From JAGVPT01 sp963827085 (GTDB lineage: Bacteria > Bacteroidota > Ignavibacteria > UBA10030 > UBA8401): a stretch of 64,000 nt of DNA. The DNA lies in the NCBI GenBank assembly GCA_963827085.1, contig CAWGZY010000006.1, positions 5,358 through 69,357 of the forward strand, given 5' to 3'. Both the position numbers and the translations under genes were made by a program. A model generated the notes under the pieces. That model was given only the letters and a program-made list of their open reading frames with translations, was not told the DNA's origin and made no database searches. Below, piece by piece: positions 52,353 to 61,322 of this stretch; position 1 is the first letter of the stretch; every line of letters begins with the position of its first letter.

Positions 52353-53553
52353 ATGGATATCGAACAACGATACGAAAAGCTGATCAATTATCTCACGGAC
52401 TACATCTACACCGTTACGATTAAAGACGGCGTCGTCGTAGATACGTTCCACGGTCCCGGCTGCGTTTCCGTTACGGGATACACGTCCGATCATTACAAAA
52501 AAGACCCCCAGCTTTGGTATAGAATGGTTCATCACAAAGACCGTGAAAAAGTGCTGGAACAGGCACGGCTGGCTCTCGCCGGAAAAGAAGTGAATCCGCT
52601 CGAACACCGGATTATCCATCGCGACGGGACTGTTCGGTGGATTCGAAATAAAATTGTTGTGACAAAAAATGAGGACGGCACTCCCGCTGCATACGACGGA
52701 CTGATCAACGATATAACAGACCTAAAAAGGGCCGAAGTTGCTGCTGCAATACGAAACCGGCAATTGAAACAAGCCGACAAAATGGCTTCGCTGGGGATCC
52801 TGGTCTCCGGCATCGCTCATGAAATCAACAATCCTAATAATTTCATTCTTTTGAACGCGCAGCTTTATTCGAAAATTTGGAAAGACATCACGCCAATCCT
52901 TGACGCCTATTATGAAGAAAATGGCGATTTCAGTGTCGCGGGAATGTTGTACAGGTACATCGAAGGAAAAAATCGCACAGTCGCTTGAAGGGATATTCAA
53001 AGGCTCCGAGAGAATACAGAACATCACGGCGGGTCTCACAGAATATGCAAAAGCCGACAGCGACACGTTGAATGAACCAGTCGACATCAATAAAGTGGTG
53101 GAAATGGCAGTATTGATCACCGGCAATTTGATCAAGAAGTCGACGAATAATTTTAACGTCGAATACGGCAAGGATATTCCGCTGATCAAAGGAAACGCTC
53201 AACAACTGGAACAAGTGGTCATCAATCTCATTAACAACGCGTGTCAATCGCTGAACAATCCCTCGGCTGGAATCACGGTTTCCACATACTATAATAAAAC
53301 ACGGAACAAAGTAAGAATAAAAGTGGATGACCAGGGAATCGGCATCAAAGCAGGCGACCTGAAATATATTATGGACCCGTTTTTCACAACCAAAAGAGAG
53401 ATGGGAGGCACGGGCCTCGGGCTTTCTGTTTCCTACAGTATCGTGAAAAGCCACGGAGGCCTTCTGATTCTCAACAGCAAACCAGAGAAAGGGACAACGG
53501 CGCGCGCATCGTTTCCCCCGTTATTGGAAAACAAAGAGGAGCAACCTCAATGA
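52353..53553 (+). pseudogene. PAS sensor histidine kinase, interrupted by a frameshift
   Basis: Two overlapping frames make one kinase. First part (52353-52988): PAS domain 1-125 with the PAC end DGLINDITDLKRAE, then HisKA ASLGILVSGIAHEINNPNNF (phospho-acceptor His). The second frame continues IAQSLEGIFKGSERIQN, and the ATPase domain with VVINLINNACQSLNN (N box), DDQGIGIK, FFTTKREMGGTGLGLS. The switch falls at an A6 run (52967-52972); removing one A restores a single frame reading YIEGKIAQSLEG. It may be a sequencing error, a phase-variable tract or a true mutation. Its partner regulator overlaps its stop by 4 nt. Confidence 0.85.
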
Positions 53554-54977
53554 GCTCAAAAATTTTTCCGGCCAGCCCGATCCTGCTTGTTGATGATGAA
53601 GAACATTTTTTGCTGAGCGCGGAATTGACGCTCTCTTCCAACGGGATCACCAATATTGAAACGTGCAGAGACAGCAGGCAAGTCATGCAGCTCTTGTCGA
53701 ACAAGTACTACTCCCTCGTCGCGCTCGATATCAATATGCAGTATGTGTCCGGCATAGAACTTCTCAGGCAAATCACGAGCAGCTATCCTGAAATTCCCAT
53801 TATCATGATCACTGCTGTCAATGATGTCGATAGCGCAGTGATGTGCATTAAGGAAGGGGCACTCGACTACGTCGTAAAACCGATCAGCGATACAAAGCTT
53901 GTGACCACAATCAAGCGGGGATTAGAGCTCGCCGAAATTCGGAATGAAAACGAGATGTTGAAGCAATCCCTCCTGCGGGAAAATGTCGAACATCCGGAGG
54001 CATTCAAAGAAATAGTGACACACAGCGCACCGCTCCGGTCGATTTTCAGGTACATCGAAGCAATCGCGAAAACAAATTTGCCGGTGCTCATTACCGGTGA
54101 AACCGGAACAGGCAAAGAACTCTTTGCCCAAGCCGTTCATAAAGCGAGCGGAAGAAAAGGGGAACTTGTTTCTGTTAATGTTGCCGGCGTTGACGACGAT
54201 TTTTTTTCCGACACGCTCTTCGGCCACAAGAAAGGAGCATTTACAGGAGCGGAATCCGAAAGAAAAGGCCTCATTGAAAAAGCGGATAACGGCACGTTGT
54301 TTCTCGATGAAATCGGCGATTTAAGTATTGCCTCTCAGGTAAAACTATTGCGGCTTCTGCAAGACGGCAGTTTCTATCCGCTCGGTTCCGATATTGCAAA
54401 ATTATCCGACGCCAGGATTATCGTTGCAACTCACCGGGACATTAAGACAATGCAAGCGGGGGACACTTTTCGCCAGGACCTTTATTATCGATTAAAGTCA
54501 CATCACATTGCCATTCCCCCGCTGCGTGAACGAAAGCTCGACGTGCCGTATTTGATCGAACATTTTATTTCGAAAGCAGCAACTGCTCTCAACAAAAAAA
54601 GACCGACGGCTCCAAAAGAACTTTACACGCTGCTCACCAACTACCCTTTCCCCGGAAACGTGCGTGAATTGGAAGGAATGATGTTCGAAGCGGTAAGTTT
54701 GCATACTTCGGGAATCCTTTCCATGGAATCAATACGCAGGAATATTGCGGACCACAACCAGGAAAGAAATTCAAAGGATGCCGGTTTAACTTTTAATCAA
54801 CAGACGAATGAGTTTCTCTCTTTTCCCGGCAGGTTCCCGACATTAGAAGAAGCTGAAAATTCTTTAATTGAAGAAGCGCTGAAAAGAGCTGAAGGAAATC
54901 AAACGATTGCCGCCGAACTCCTTGGGATATCGCGGCGCGCGCTTAACAACAGACTTCGCCGGACAGAGAAAGAGTAA
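53550..54977 (+). CDS. Sigma-54-dependent response regulator (NtrC family)
   Basis: 475 aa. Receiver domain 1-125 (ILLVDDEEHF; phospho-acceptor Asp in LVALDINMQ; Lys in DYVVKPIS). AAA+ domain: Walker A GETGTGKELFAQAVH, GAFTGA loop HKKGAFTGAESE that touches sigma-54, Walker B TLFLDEIGDLS, R-finger region FRQDLYYRL. C-terminal Fis-type helix-turn-helix EGNQTIAAELLGISRRALNN. Activates sigma-54 promoters on kinase signal. A candidate target promoter lies at 55302, in front of the next gene. Confidence 0.96.
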   Translation: MSSKIFPASPILLVDDEEHFLLSAELTLSSNGITNIETCRDSRQVMQLLSNKYYSLVALDINMQYVSGIELLRQITSSYPEIPIIMITAVNDVDSAVMCIKEGALDYVVKPISDTKLVTTIKRGLELAEIRNENEMLKQSLLRENVEHPEAFKEIVTHSAPLRSIFRYIEAIAKTNLPVLITGETGTGKELFAQAVHKASGRKGELVSVNVAGVDDDFFSDTLFGHKKGAFTGAESERKGLIEKADNGTLFLDEIGDLSIASQVKLLRLLQDGSFYPLGSDIAKLSDARIIVATHRDIKTMQAGDTFRQDLYYRLKSHHIAIPPLRERKLDVPYLIEHFISKAATALNKKRPTAPKELYTLLTNYPFPGNVRELEGMMFEAVSLHTSGILSMESIRRNIADHNQERNSKDAGLTFNQQTNEFLSFPGRFPTLEEAENSLIEEALKRAEGNQTIAAELLGISRRALNNRLRRTEKE

Positions 54978-54999
54978 AAGCTAACCACACGATGATCAT

Positions 55000-55060
55000 G
55001 CAAAGCCGCGGAGAGTGCAAAGAAAAATAAATAATTAATATTGGCCCTTAGCGGCTTTGC
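55000..55060. repeat. Palindromic intergenic repeat, GCAAAGCCGC family
   Basis: Perfect 10-bp arms GCAAAGCCGC (55000-55009) and GCGGCTTTGC (55051-55060) around an AT-rich 41-nt centre. A T-rich run follows at about 55068, so it may double as a terminator of the response-regulator gene. The remaining sequence to 55300 shows no feature. Confidence 0.75.
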
Positions 55061-55301
55061 GGAATACTGTTTTTTCTTCCCGAACGTAATTATGAAACTT
55101 ATTCCACTCACTCGAACTGCAAACCCAGGATCACTGCCACACTTAAGCATTTAGCCACTTTTAGCGTATTCTCCGTAATCTCTTACACATCAATCAATTA
55201 CCAACTTTGCATCGCTATCGGCTGCATGTTTGTGGCACTATTTGTTTCAAGTTTAAAGTGATTTATTGCGGTTTTTCCATCCAGAATTGAGGGTTATCAG
55301 A

Positions 55302-55318
55302 TTGGCACGCGACGTGTA
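55302..55318 (+). promoter_or_regulatory. Candidate sigma-54 promoter for the secreted-protein gene
   Basis: TTGGCAC-N5-GTGTA: a perfect -24 element, with the -12 G in register (12 nt from GG) but TGT in place of TGC. Start point expected near 55329, followed by AGGAGG (55340-55345) and the ATG at 55351. It is about 320 nt behind a sigma-54 activator gene. Confidence 0.55.
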
Positions 55319-55350
55319 ACTATGTAGCTAACCAAACAAAGGAGGATGTT

Positions 55351-55779
55351 ATGAAGACAGGAACGAGAGCAGCGACAACCACACTAGCTGCCATTGTAAT
55401 TTTTGCTTTCACGGCGATATCACAGACCAATGCGCCTGAAAACAGAATACTCAACCATCAAAGGAATTTTAAAGAGTTTGATTACTCTTTGCAGAGTGAA
55501 ATTCCAGGTATCGTTGAATCGACGATCTACACCGTCATTGAGTACAAGAATCGCTTTCCGGATCTGGATTATTCTCGCCTGGGAAGTGAACTCGATGAGG
55601 TCGCACGGGATAATAAAGACGTAGCGATCAGTTACAAAGCCCGCCTGGCGAGCATGTATTTAACCTACAGTTCGAATATTCAGATAACGCCGGTTTCCCC
55701 CGCGCTCGATCATGAATATCTCTTCAGGCAGATTGCCGAACAGCTGGAGCAGAAGCTCCTCGCTGCACATATCGACTAA
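55351..55779 (+). CDS. Small secreted protein of unknown function
   Basis: 142 aa with a signal peptide (about 1-25: TTLAAIVIFAFTAISQT). Mature part is helical and charged (VIEYKNRFPDLDYSRLGSEL; VARDNKDVAISYKARLASMY), ending LFRQIAEQLEQKLLAAHID. No cysteines. I do not recognise the family. It has an ideal ribosome-binding site, a candidate sigma-54 promoter and its own terminator, so it is a monocistronic regulated gene, likely a periplasmic stress or envelope protein (inference). Confidence 0.82.
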   Translation: MKTGTRAATTTLAAIVIFAFTAISQTNAPENRILNHQRNFKEFDYSLQSEIPGIVESTIYTVIEYKNRFPDLDYSRLGSELDEVARDNKDVAISYKARLASMYLTYSSNIQITPVSPALDHEYLFRQIAEQLEQKLLAAHID

Positions 55780-55823
55780 ATCACAATGCACATAATAACG
55801 GTACCCTGTTCACTACAACACTG

Positions 55824-55850
55824 AAGCCCCGATCAATGGGGCTTTAGTGT
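55824..55850 (+). terminator. Rho-independent terminator
   Basis: Stem AAGCCCC/GGGGCTT (55824-55830, 55838-55844) with a 7-nt loop, followed by a T-rich run; ends the secreted-protein transcript. Confidence 0.75.
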
Positions 55851-55884
55851 TTATATTTTGTTCTCAAATGGACAGACTGTATCT

Positions 55885-56015
55885 CGTTCCCAACGTCCCG
55901 TTGGAAACGACAACCTATGAAACTCAGTTTCATTATGCACAAGGTATGTTCCCAATCTTAACAATGAAGGAGAGCTTCTCATGACCTACGTTCCCCAACG
56001 GAGTTTGGGAACGAG
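55885..56015. repeat. CGTTCCCAA-family repeat cluster
   Basis: Two related pieces: CTCGTTCCCAACGTCCCGTT near 55885 and CGTTCCCCAACGGAGTTTGG with GGAACGAG near 55990-56013, each a small imperfect palindrome. Same family as 16373-16443. Confidence 0.6.
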
Positions 56016-56049
56016 ATCATATTTGGGAGCAAGATCAAAAGTAGTTAGT

Positions 56050-56445
56050 TCAATTCATCCACAAATTCCTTTCCAAACTTCGGTATTGAATCGCTTCGCC
56101 GAGATGCTCCTGCCGAATATCGTCGCTCCCTGCCAGGCCAGCGATCGTGCGAAACACTTTGAGCATCCTGTCGTATGCTCTTGCCGATAACCCGAGCTTT
56201 GTCATCGCCATTTTTAAAAGCACCTCACCGTCGGAATCCGGCGTACAAAACTGGTGGATATCTTTCGATTGCATATCAGCGTTCGAGAAAAGTCTCGCTC
56301 GTTTCTTAAAGCGTTTTGCCTGCCGCTCGCGGGCGCAGATAACGCGGGAACGGATCGCATCTGACGGTTTGCCCGGCATCTTCTGACTGAGTTCCGCTAC
56401 TTTCACTGCGAGGACTTGGAAGTGAATATCGATTCTATTTGAAAA
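56050..56445 (-). pseudogene. Truncated copy of the 3' end of comM/yifB
   Basis: About 130 codons matching the C-terminal region of the ComM/YifB Mg-chelatase-like ATPase (IRSRVICARERQAKRFKKRA, KMAMTKLGLSARAYDRMLKV, EHLGEAIQYRSLERNLW), ending at the natural stop. Homology with the copy at 63516 stops upstream near NRIDIH; Walker motifs are missing. The two copies are roughly 88 % alike by eye and face the same way, 7.47 kb apart. The fragment has no start or function of its own. Confidence 0.88.
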
Positions 56446-56464
56446 GCGGCGGCTGGAACTGGGG

Positions 56465-56801
56465 CTTCTCTAAAAGGAGGTGGCAGAGAGATTGGGGGGC
56501 ACTGAAACCTCGGTTTACGATTGGGAGAAGCACCGGACGGACCGCATGGTGCACCGATCCCCCGGATAACGCAATTCCTCGACTACACCCCTCCTCTCTT
56601 CGCCGGACAGACGACCGGACAGAAGATCGTCGCATACGGCACGTCCGGGGAATGAGCCTGCGGGCATTGGCCCTCACTCTGAAAGTGGATCCGGGAACGC
56701 TGGGGCGATGGGAAAGAGACGAAAGTTTTCCAACAGGAAGACTCAAATTAAGGCTTGAGCCGTTTTTTTACAGAGATTCTTTCAGGCAACGGAAGGATTA
56801 A
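56465..56801 (+). pseudogene. Decayed helix-turn-helix (Xre-like) gene
   Basis: Conserved pieces appear in alternating frames: KEVAERLGGTETSVYDWEKH, then in another frame RITQFLDYTPPLFAGQTTGQ followed by KIVAY, then in a third frame MSLRALALTLKVDPGTLGRW. Together they give a tandem-HTH regulator typical of FCB genomes, but a stop and at least two frameshifts break it. The longest open frame (56439-56801) is therefore a composite, not a gene. It abuts the comM fragment. Confidence 0.75.
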
Positions 56802-56949
56802 ACAATGACTTGTGTAATCCTTTTTGAAAATGCCCAAAGCTGAGGCAACTCCAATCAAATAGCTAAAAATATCCCCGAAACATCATCTGCTTTGTGGATC
56901 GTTTCAATAACAAAAGATAAACTTAGTCACTCAATTAAAGTTAGGAGGT

Positions 56950-57840
56950 TCATGTATCTTTCAACTCTCCCGATTTTACAGACTTGGAGACAACGAGCAA
57001 ACCGAGGATACCGAGATCGCAGAAGAGTAATGGCGCGAACACGGGCGCGAAAACAAGTATTCTCTCCAGACTGATTTGTCCCGTGTCGGTCAGGTCTTTG
57101 GACAAATGGAATGCAAATCCGAGAACGCCAACGACGACCGCTGCTACCATAGTCCAGAAATATGTCAGCTGATCGCCGTGCGACCAATCCTTCGCGATCG
57201 AGAGATAGAGTACGACCGCGGTGGCGAACACGCCGTATGCAACTGCGATAAGCTTGAAAGTCGTGTATCCGTATTGGGCATGATCGATAATCGATGTGAT
57301 TGCTGAGCCTGCAAAGCCGAGGCCAACCAACCACATGAAATGTCTGTCACGTGAAATTGGCGCTTTAAATATTCCGAGTCCAGGCACTTCGAGCATTCCG
57401 GGGTGTTCCTTGACCTCGGTTGTAACTCCGTAAAGCCCTATCAATGAAACACCGGCGAATGAGAGCGGAGCAAGAATCGGTGAGCCGAAAACAATCCATG
57501 CCCAACTGAGCCGTCCTGTCGGACTCAGAACCTGATTCAGATGAAATCCTGTTCCGATGACACCAACGAGAACCCCCGCGCACATCATCAAAATGTGGAC
57601 AAGTGCAACCGCTTTCGATGGCTTCGACTGAAACGCGAGAATGAAACAAGTGACTGCACCCAACGGTGTGAAGTAAACTGGAATCCATTCGTACGGAGGA
57701 ACGAAGCTGTTGATCGAATGTGCGAGAGCCACATCAAGACCCGTGAAAATGAGATTGACACCGGCAAACATGAGAAGCAACCGGTTCTTCTCCATCGGCA
57801 GCTTCACATTAGCGAGGTGGAAAATAGATACGTCGTTCAT
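56950..57840 (-). CDS. Duplicated 8-TM membrane protein partnering an octaheme cytochrome
   Basis: 296 aa, eight predicted membrane helices as two four-helix repeats (about 22-140 and 168-284). Repeat cores GVIGTGFHLNQVLSPTGRLS and GVLGFAFHLSKDLTDTGQIS align, as do LAHSIN with IDHAQY; so His41/His187 and His100/His245 occur in pairs, suitable for heme b or metal binding. No family recognised; not NrfD by its motifs. ATG overlaps the cytochrome stop by 4 nt, so it is probably the quinone- or membrane-side partner of that cytochrome. Confidence 0.85.
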   Translation of the reverse strand: MNDVSIFHLANVKLPMEKNRLLLMFAGVNLIFTGLDVALAHSINSFVPPYEWIPVYFTPLGAVTCFILAFQSKPSKAVALVHILMMCAGVLVGVIGTGFHLNQVLSPTGRLSWAWIVFGSPILAPLSFAGVSLIGLYGVTTEVKEHPGMLEVPGLGIFKAPISRDRHFMWLVGLGFAGSAITSIIDHAQYGYTTFKLIAVAYGVFATAVVLYLSIAKDWSHGDQLTYFWTMVAAVVVGVLGFAFHLSKDLTDTGQISLERILVFAPVFAPLLFCDLGILGLLVVSKSVKSGELKDT

Positions 57841-59126
57841 AACTTGCCGTGGGCTTTATGATTAGCACGCAATTCCGCAGCTTCTTCTTTCACTTTGGTA
57901 AGCTCACCAAGGAGCGGATAAATTCCATGCCATTGCGTGTAGTCAGGTCCCTGCATGTATGCCCCGAACTTCGCCGTTCGTCCATAGAAATGCCAGAGAT
58001 CAAAGGCGTCAAAGCTGATCTGCGTACCAAATGGCGTGGCGGGGATAATGCCATCTTTGACCAATCCGTTCATGATCGCTGAAGCCTCTTTTACTTTCGC
58101 AGTGACAAAACTTGTCACACTGTCTGCCTTGGCATATTCATTCTCGACAAACGGCCGGGTATGGCAATTCATACAGATCGAGATCATCGCCTCGCGCCCT
58201 TCGAGGGCATTGGGTCGGTCGGTCGTCATGGCAGCAAACAAAAATTTGGAAAGGCGCTGGCCGACATCGTGAGTTGTGCCTTGAGTTCCAAAACCACTCA
58301 TGTGACATGTTGCGCACGTCGGAGCGGGCATGTCTGCCGTTGTGAGGCGGCCCCGCTTTTGCGCCCAGTTCCACTTGTCACCCTGCGTGTGATACATTAC
58401 GCCATGAGCGGATTCTGTATAAATTTCTTCCTGCGGATGGTCTGGACCCAAATGACACTGTCCGCAAATCTCCGGCTTTCGAACCTGTTCGAGTGAAAAC
58501 TCATGACGAAGATGACATTTGTTGCAATTGCCGATACTTCCGTCCGCATTCGGCTTGCCGATTGCATGGCAGCTTTGACATGCCATTTTTGTTACCGAAG
58601 GCGACTCGATATCGAAGAGAGAATTCCGTGTCGCGGTGACAATGCCCGCAGCGTCACGGTTGACTTCGGGAATGCGCACAACCCGTCTTTGTTGGTCCGG
58701 AGTAAAATCGTCAAGTCCCGAAAGCGCCATCCAGGCTGGACCGCTGTGACGACTGAGTTCAAACTGGTCGGTTTCTGCAGGATGGCAGCGCTGACACTTT
58801 AGCGGAGTCGGAGAGTTAGTGATAAAAAATCCTTCGTGTTCCTTGCCGTCGGGGTTGGTCTTGTCGACGACGTGACAATCGACGCACTTGACACCTGCAT
58901 GTGCCATCGAGCTGGAAGCATACTGGTTAACAATGTCCGGTGAGACCCGCTTGTGGCAAGAGGCGCACTTGTCAGTACCTTCATAGACGGAAGGCTGAAC
59001 GACCGGGAGCGTCCCTTCAGTTCCCTGTCCGCCTTTCGGAAGCGAAGTAAGGATATAAATGATAGCGAGAACAACCACCGTTGTGGCGATGCCGATGATT
59101 AGAGTCTTTGGAATTTGGTTACTCAT
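57837..59126 (-). CDS. Octaheme c-type cytochrome of the hydroxylamine oxidoreductase type
   Basis: 429 aa. N-terminal membrane anchor 8-27, then eight CxxCH sites: C54, C81, C111, C183, C201, C221, C271, C318. Signature HAO-family stretches are seen: CGQCHLGPDHPQEEIYTES, PTCATCHMSGFGTQGTTHDV and the C-terminal GAYMQGPDYTQWHG. Family members oxidise hydroxylamine or reduce nitrite/hydroxylamine in the periplasm. Whether the Tyr that crosslinks heme 4 in oxidative HAO is kept needs an alignment. Linked to the 8-TM protein by a 4-nt overlap; electrons probably pass to or from menaquinone. Confidence 0.93.
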   Translation of the reverse strand: MSNQIPKTLIIGIATTVVVLAIIYILTSLPKGGQGTEGTLPVVQPSVYEGTDKCASCHKRVSPDIVNQYASSSMAHAGVKCVDCHVVDKTNPDGKEHEGFFITNSPTPLKCQRCHPAETDQFELSRHSGPAWMALSGLDDFTPDQQRRVVRIPEVNRDAAGIVTATRNSLFDIESPSVTKMACQSCHAIGKPNADGSIGNCNKCHLRHEFSLEQVRKPEICGQCHLGPDHPQEEIYTESAHGVMYHTQGDKWNWAQKRGRLTTADMPAPTCATCHMSGFGTQGTTHDVGQRLSKFLFAAMTTDRPNALEGREAMISICMNCHTRPFVENEYAKADSVTSFVTAKVKEASAIMNGLVKDGIIPATPFGTQISFDAFDLWHFYGRTAKFGAYMQGPDYTQWHGIYPLLGELTKVKEEAAELRANHKAHGKL

Positions 59127-59398
59127 GAACGTCTAAGAAAGGCTATTTAATTTAGGCAAATGTATGAACTAAACTTCCAAAACTCAAGATGATTCACCCC
59201 TTTTGCCAGATGTCAAAACAATCGAAATATTAATCGCCATTTTAATCAGAAATCGAGCTCGCCTGGATGACTGGCCGGATTACTTTCAAAGAAGAGATTC
59301 TATGGCAGCATTTCTGATTCTTTCCTTATACACTTGGTGAATTGAGGCATTATAAAACCACGACGAAGCACCAGAGATCAACCTGCCATCTTCTTCCG

Positions 59399-61231
59399 TC
59401 ACTCTGTTGTCACTAGTTCTTTCACATAACGTATCCATCCCTGTTCCACTACTTTTTCTTCCTTAATCCGATGCATCCGGGCTTCAAGCACTTCAGTTCT
59501 GCCAAGATAACCAATGAGTTTTGTCGGAATAGTTCTTTCGACAACCGGGAGCCTACCAATATTGTTTTGCAGCATTTTCGATAATGCTTCGTGCAGTGTT
59601 TCGTCTGGATATGTCAAATTTAATCTAGTGTTGCCTGCCTCCGAAACCGTCGCAGGGTATTCAGAATGAAGTTCGTCGGATCGAAGAACATCCCCTTGGG
59701 TGATAATCCCGACCAGTTCATCATTTTCATTTTGGATAAAAACTGCTTTATGTTTTGTTACCGAGGGATCCCCTTTCGCAATGCGATCTGCCAGCTCGGA
59801 GAGCAGCATTGTCGAGGATATTGTTTGAGGCTCTTTGTCCATGACTTCTGCGACCGTTGTCTGCTGAAGAATATCCGCTTCATACTCGCCGTGAACGCGC
59901 AGGCCGCGCCGTGCAAGCTTTTCCGTCATGATGGAATTCTTCATCAACAACAATCCTACAGTGTCCGCAATGACACATCCAAGCATAAGAGGCAAAATAG
60001 CGTTGTAGTCCCGAACAATTTCAAATGCAAAAATAATGAACGTAAAGGTTGCTCGCGATGCCGCACCGAACATGGCCGCCATTCCAACCAATGCAAATGC
60101 CGACGGCGAAAGATGAAGACCCGGAAATAATGAATTCATGATTAATGCGAAAGCGCCTCCGAGGGCGGCTCCTACCATGAACATTGGCGCCAGCAACCCT
60201 CCCGACGTGCCAGACCCAAGTGAAACGATCAACGCCATGCTTTTGAACAAAACAATTGCTAGCAAGACGACAAGTGTTAACCGCTCGTTGAGAATATCGG
60301 AAATTGAGTCATACCCAACGCCGAGCACTCGCGGCATGGCAAGAGCAATGATGCCAAGGCCAAGCCCGCCAATGGCCGGCCACCACATTTCGTCGATCGG
60401 AATTCGTAATTTGGACAGCCGCTCGAACTGATCCTCAATCCAATAGAACGCATTGGTGAAGACAACTGCAGCAAGACCGCACAATAACCCGAGAACGACG
60501 AACATCGGAAGAGAATTCGGAATTCCGAAATCCACTTCACCCATGCTGAACATCGGGCCGCGACCCATGAAATGGAAATGCACTGCAGTGGCCGTGATTG
60601 TCGCAAGCACAAGTGGGATGAACGAGCGTGCTTTGAATTCAAACAGAAGCAGCTCGATTGCGAGGATGACGGCAGCAATCGGCGTACTGAAGGTTGCCGC
60701 CATTCCTGCGGCGGCTCCGCATGAAAGCAAAATCTTTCGTTCGGCGGCTGTAGTGTGAATAAATTGACCCACCAAAGACCCCAGAGCGCCGCCGGTCTGA
60801 ATGATGGGGCCTTCGGCTCCAAACGGACCGCCGGTACCGATTGCGATAGCCGCAGAAACGGGCTTGAGAATTGCGACTTTCGGATCTATGCGGCTGCGGT
60901 TCGTGAGAACTGCTTCCATAGCCTCAGGAATTCCATGTCCCTTGATTTTTGACGAACCGTATTTAGCCATCAATCCGACAACAATTCCTCCGAGAACGGG
61001 AACGATAACTACCCAATATCCCAGAATGTGCGACTGAAGTTTTGGAATTTCAACTGAAACACGGTGGAAAAAAACAAGATTACTAACAAGTGCGATGAGC
61101 GAGTACAGCCCGTATGCCGTAAATCCTGCAGCGATACCAATAATGGAAGCTAACAGCGAGATAAAAAGCATCCGGAAATTCTCGCCCGCCTTGTTTATCG
61201 AAGTTAGTGTATTTGGATATTTAATTTTCAT
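59399..61231 (-). CDS. CLC chloride channel/transporter with CBS pair
   Basis: 610 aa. CLC membrane domain with GHGIPEAMEAVL (G-[SH]-G-I-P), GTGGPFGAEGPIIQ (external Glu kept, Arg/Lys of GREGP is Ala) and GSGTSGGLLAPMFMVGAALG, followed by two CBS domains (about 455-590: VAEVMDKEPQTISST; GIITQGDVLRSDEL; IGRLPVVERT). Chloride or fluoride/proton exchange; the ion is unknown. CBS domains suggest nucleotide control. ATG at 61231 with AGAAGGGA before it. Confidence 0.95.
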   Translation of the reverse strand: MKIKYPNTLTSINKAGENFRMLFISLLASIIGIAAGFTAYGLYSLIALVSNLVFFHRVSVEIPKLQSHILGYWVVIVPVLGGIVVGLMAKYGSSKIKGHGIPEAMEAVLTNRSRIDPKVAILKPVSAAIAIGTGGPFGAEGPIIQTGGALGSLVGQFIHTTAAERKILLSCGAAAGMAATFSTPIAAVILAIELLLFEFKARSFIPLVLATITATAVHFHFMGRGPMFSMGEVDFGIPNSLPMFVVLGLLCGLAAVVFTNAFYWIEDQFERLSKLRIPIDEMWWPAIGGLGLGIIALAMPRVLGVGYDSISDILNERLTLVVLLAIVLFKSMALIVSLGSGTSGGLLAPMFMVGAALGGAFALIMNSLFPGLHLSPSAFALVGMAAMFGAASRATFTFIIFAFEIVRDYNAILPLMLGCVIADTVGLLLMKNSIMTEKLARRGLRVHGEYEADILQQTTVAEVMDKEPQTISSTMLLSELADRIAKGDPSVTKHKAVFIQNENDELVGIITQGDVLRSDELHSEYPATVSEAGNTRLNLTYPDETLHEALSKMLQNNIGRLPVVERTIPTKLIGYLGRTEVLEARMHRIKEEKVVEQGWIRYVKELVTTE

Positions 61232-61264
61232 TTCCCTTCTCAAAAAGGTGCGACAAAGTAAGAA

Positions 61265-61305
61265 AAGGAAACCCTCCCTCTTTGTATTTTAGGAGGGCTT
61301 CCCTT
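61265..61305 (-). terminator. Rho-independent terminator
   Basis: Arms AAGGAAACCCTCC (61265-61277) and GGAGGGCTTCCCTT (61292-61305) pair with one or two mismatches; on minus a T-rich stretch follows. Placed just after the LysM-protein stop, separating it from the CLC gene. Confidence 0.75.
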
Positions 61306-61322
61306 TCTTGCGCACTTGAGAC

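Noticed and set aside
56439..56801. Plus-strand 120-codon frame as an intact HTH gene
   Set aside because: Only its last third carries HTH sequence; the preceding conserved blocks lie in other frames, so it is a decayed gene.
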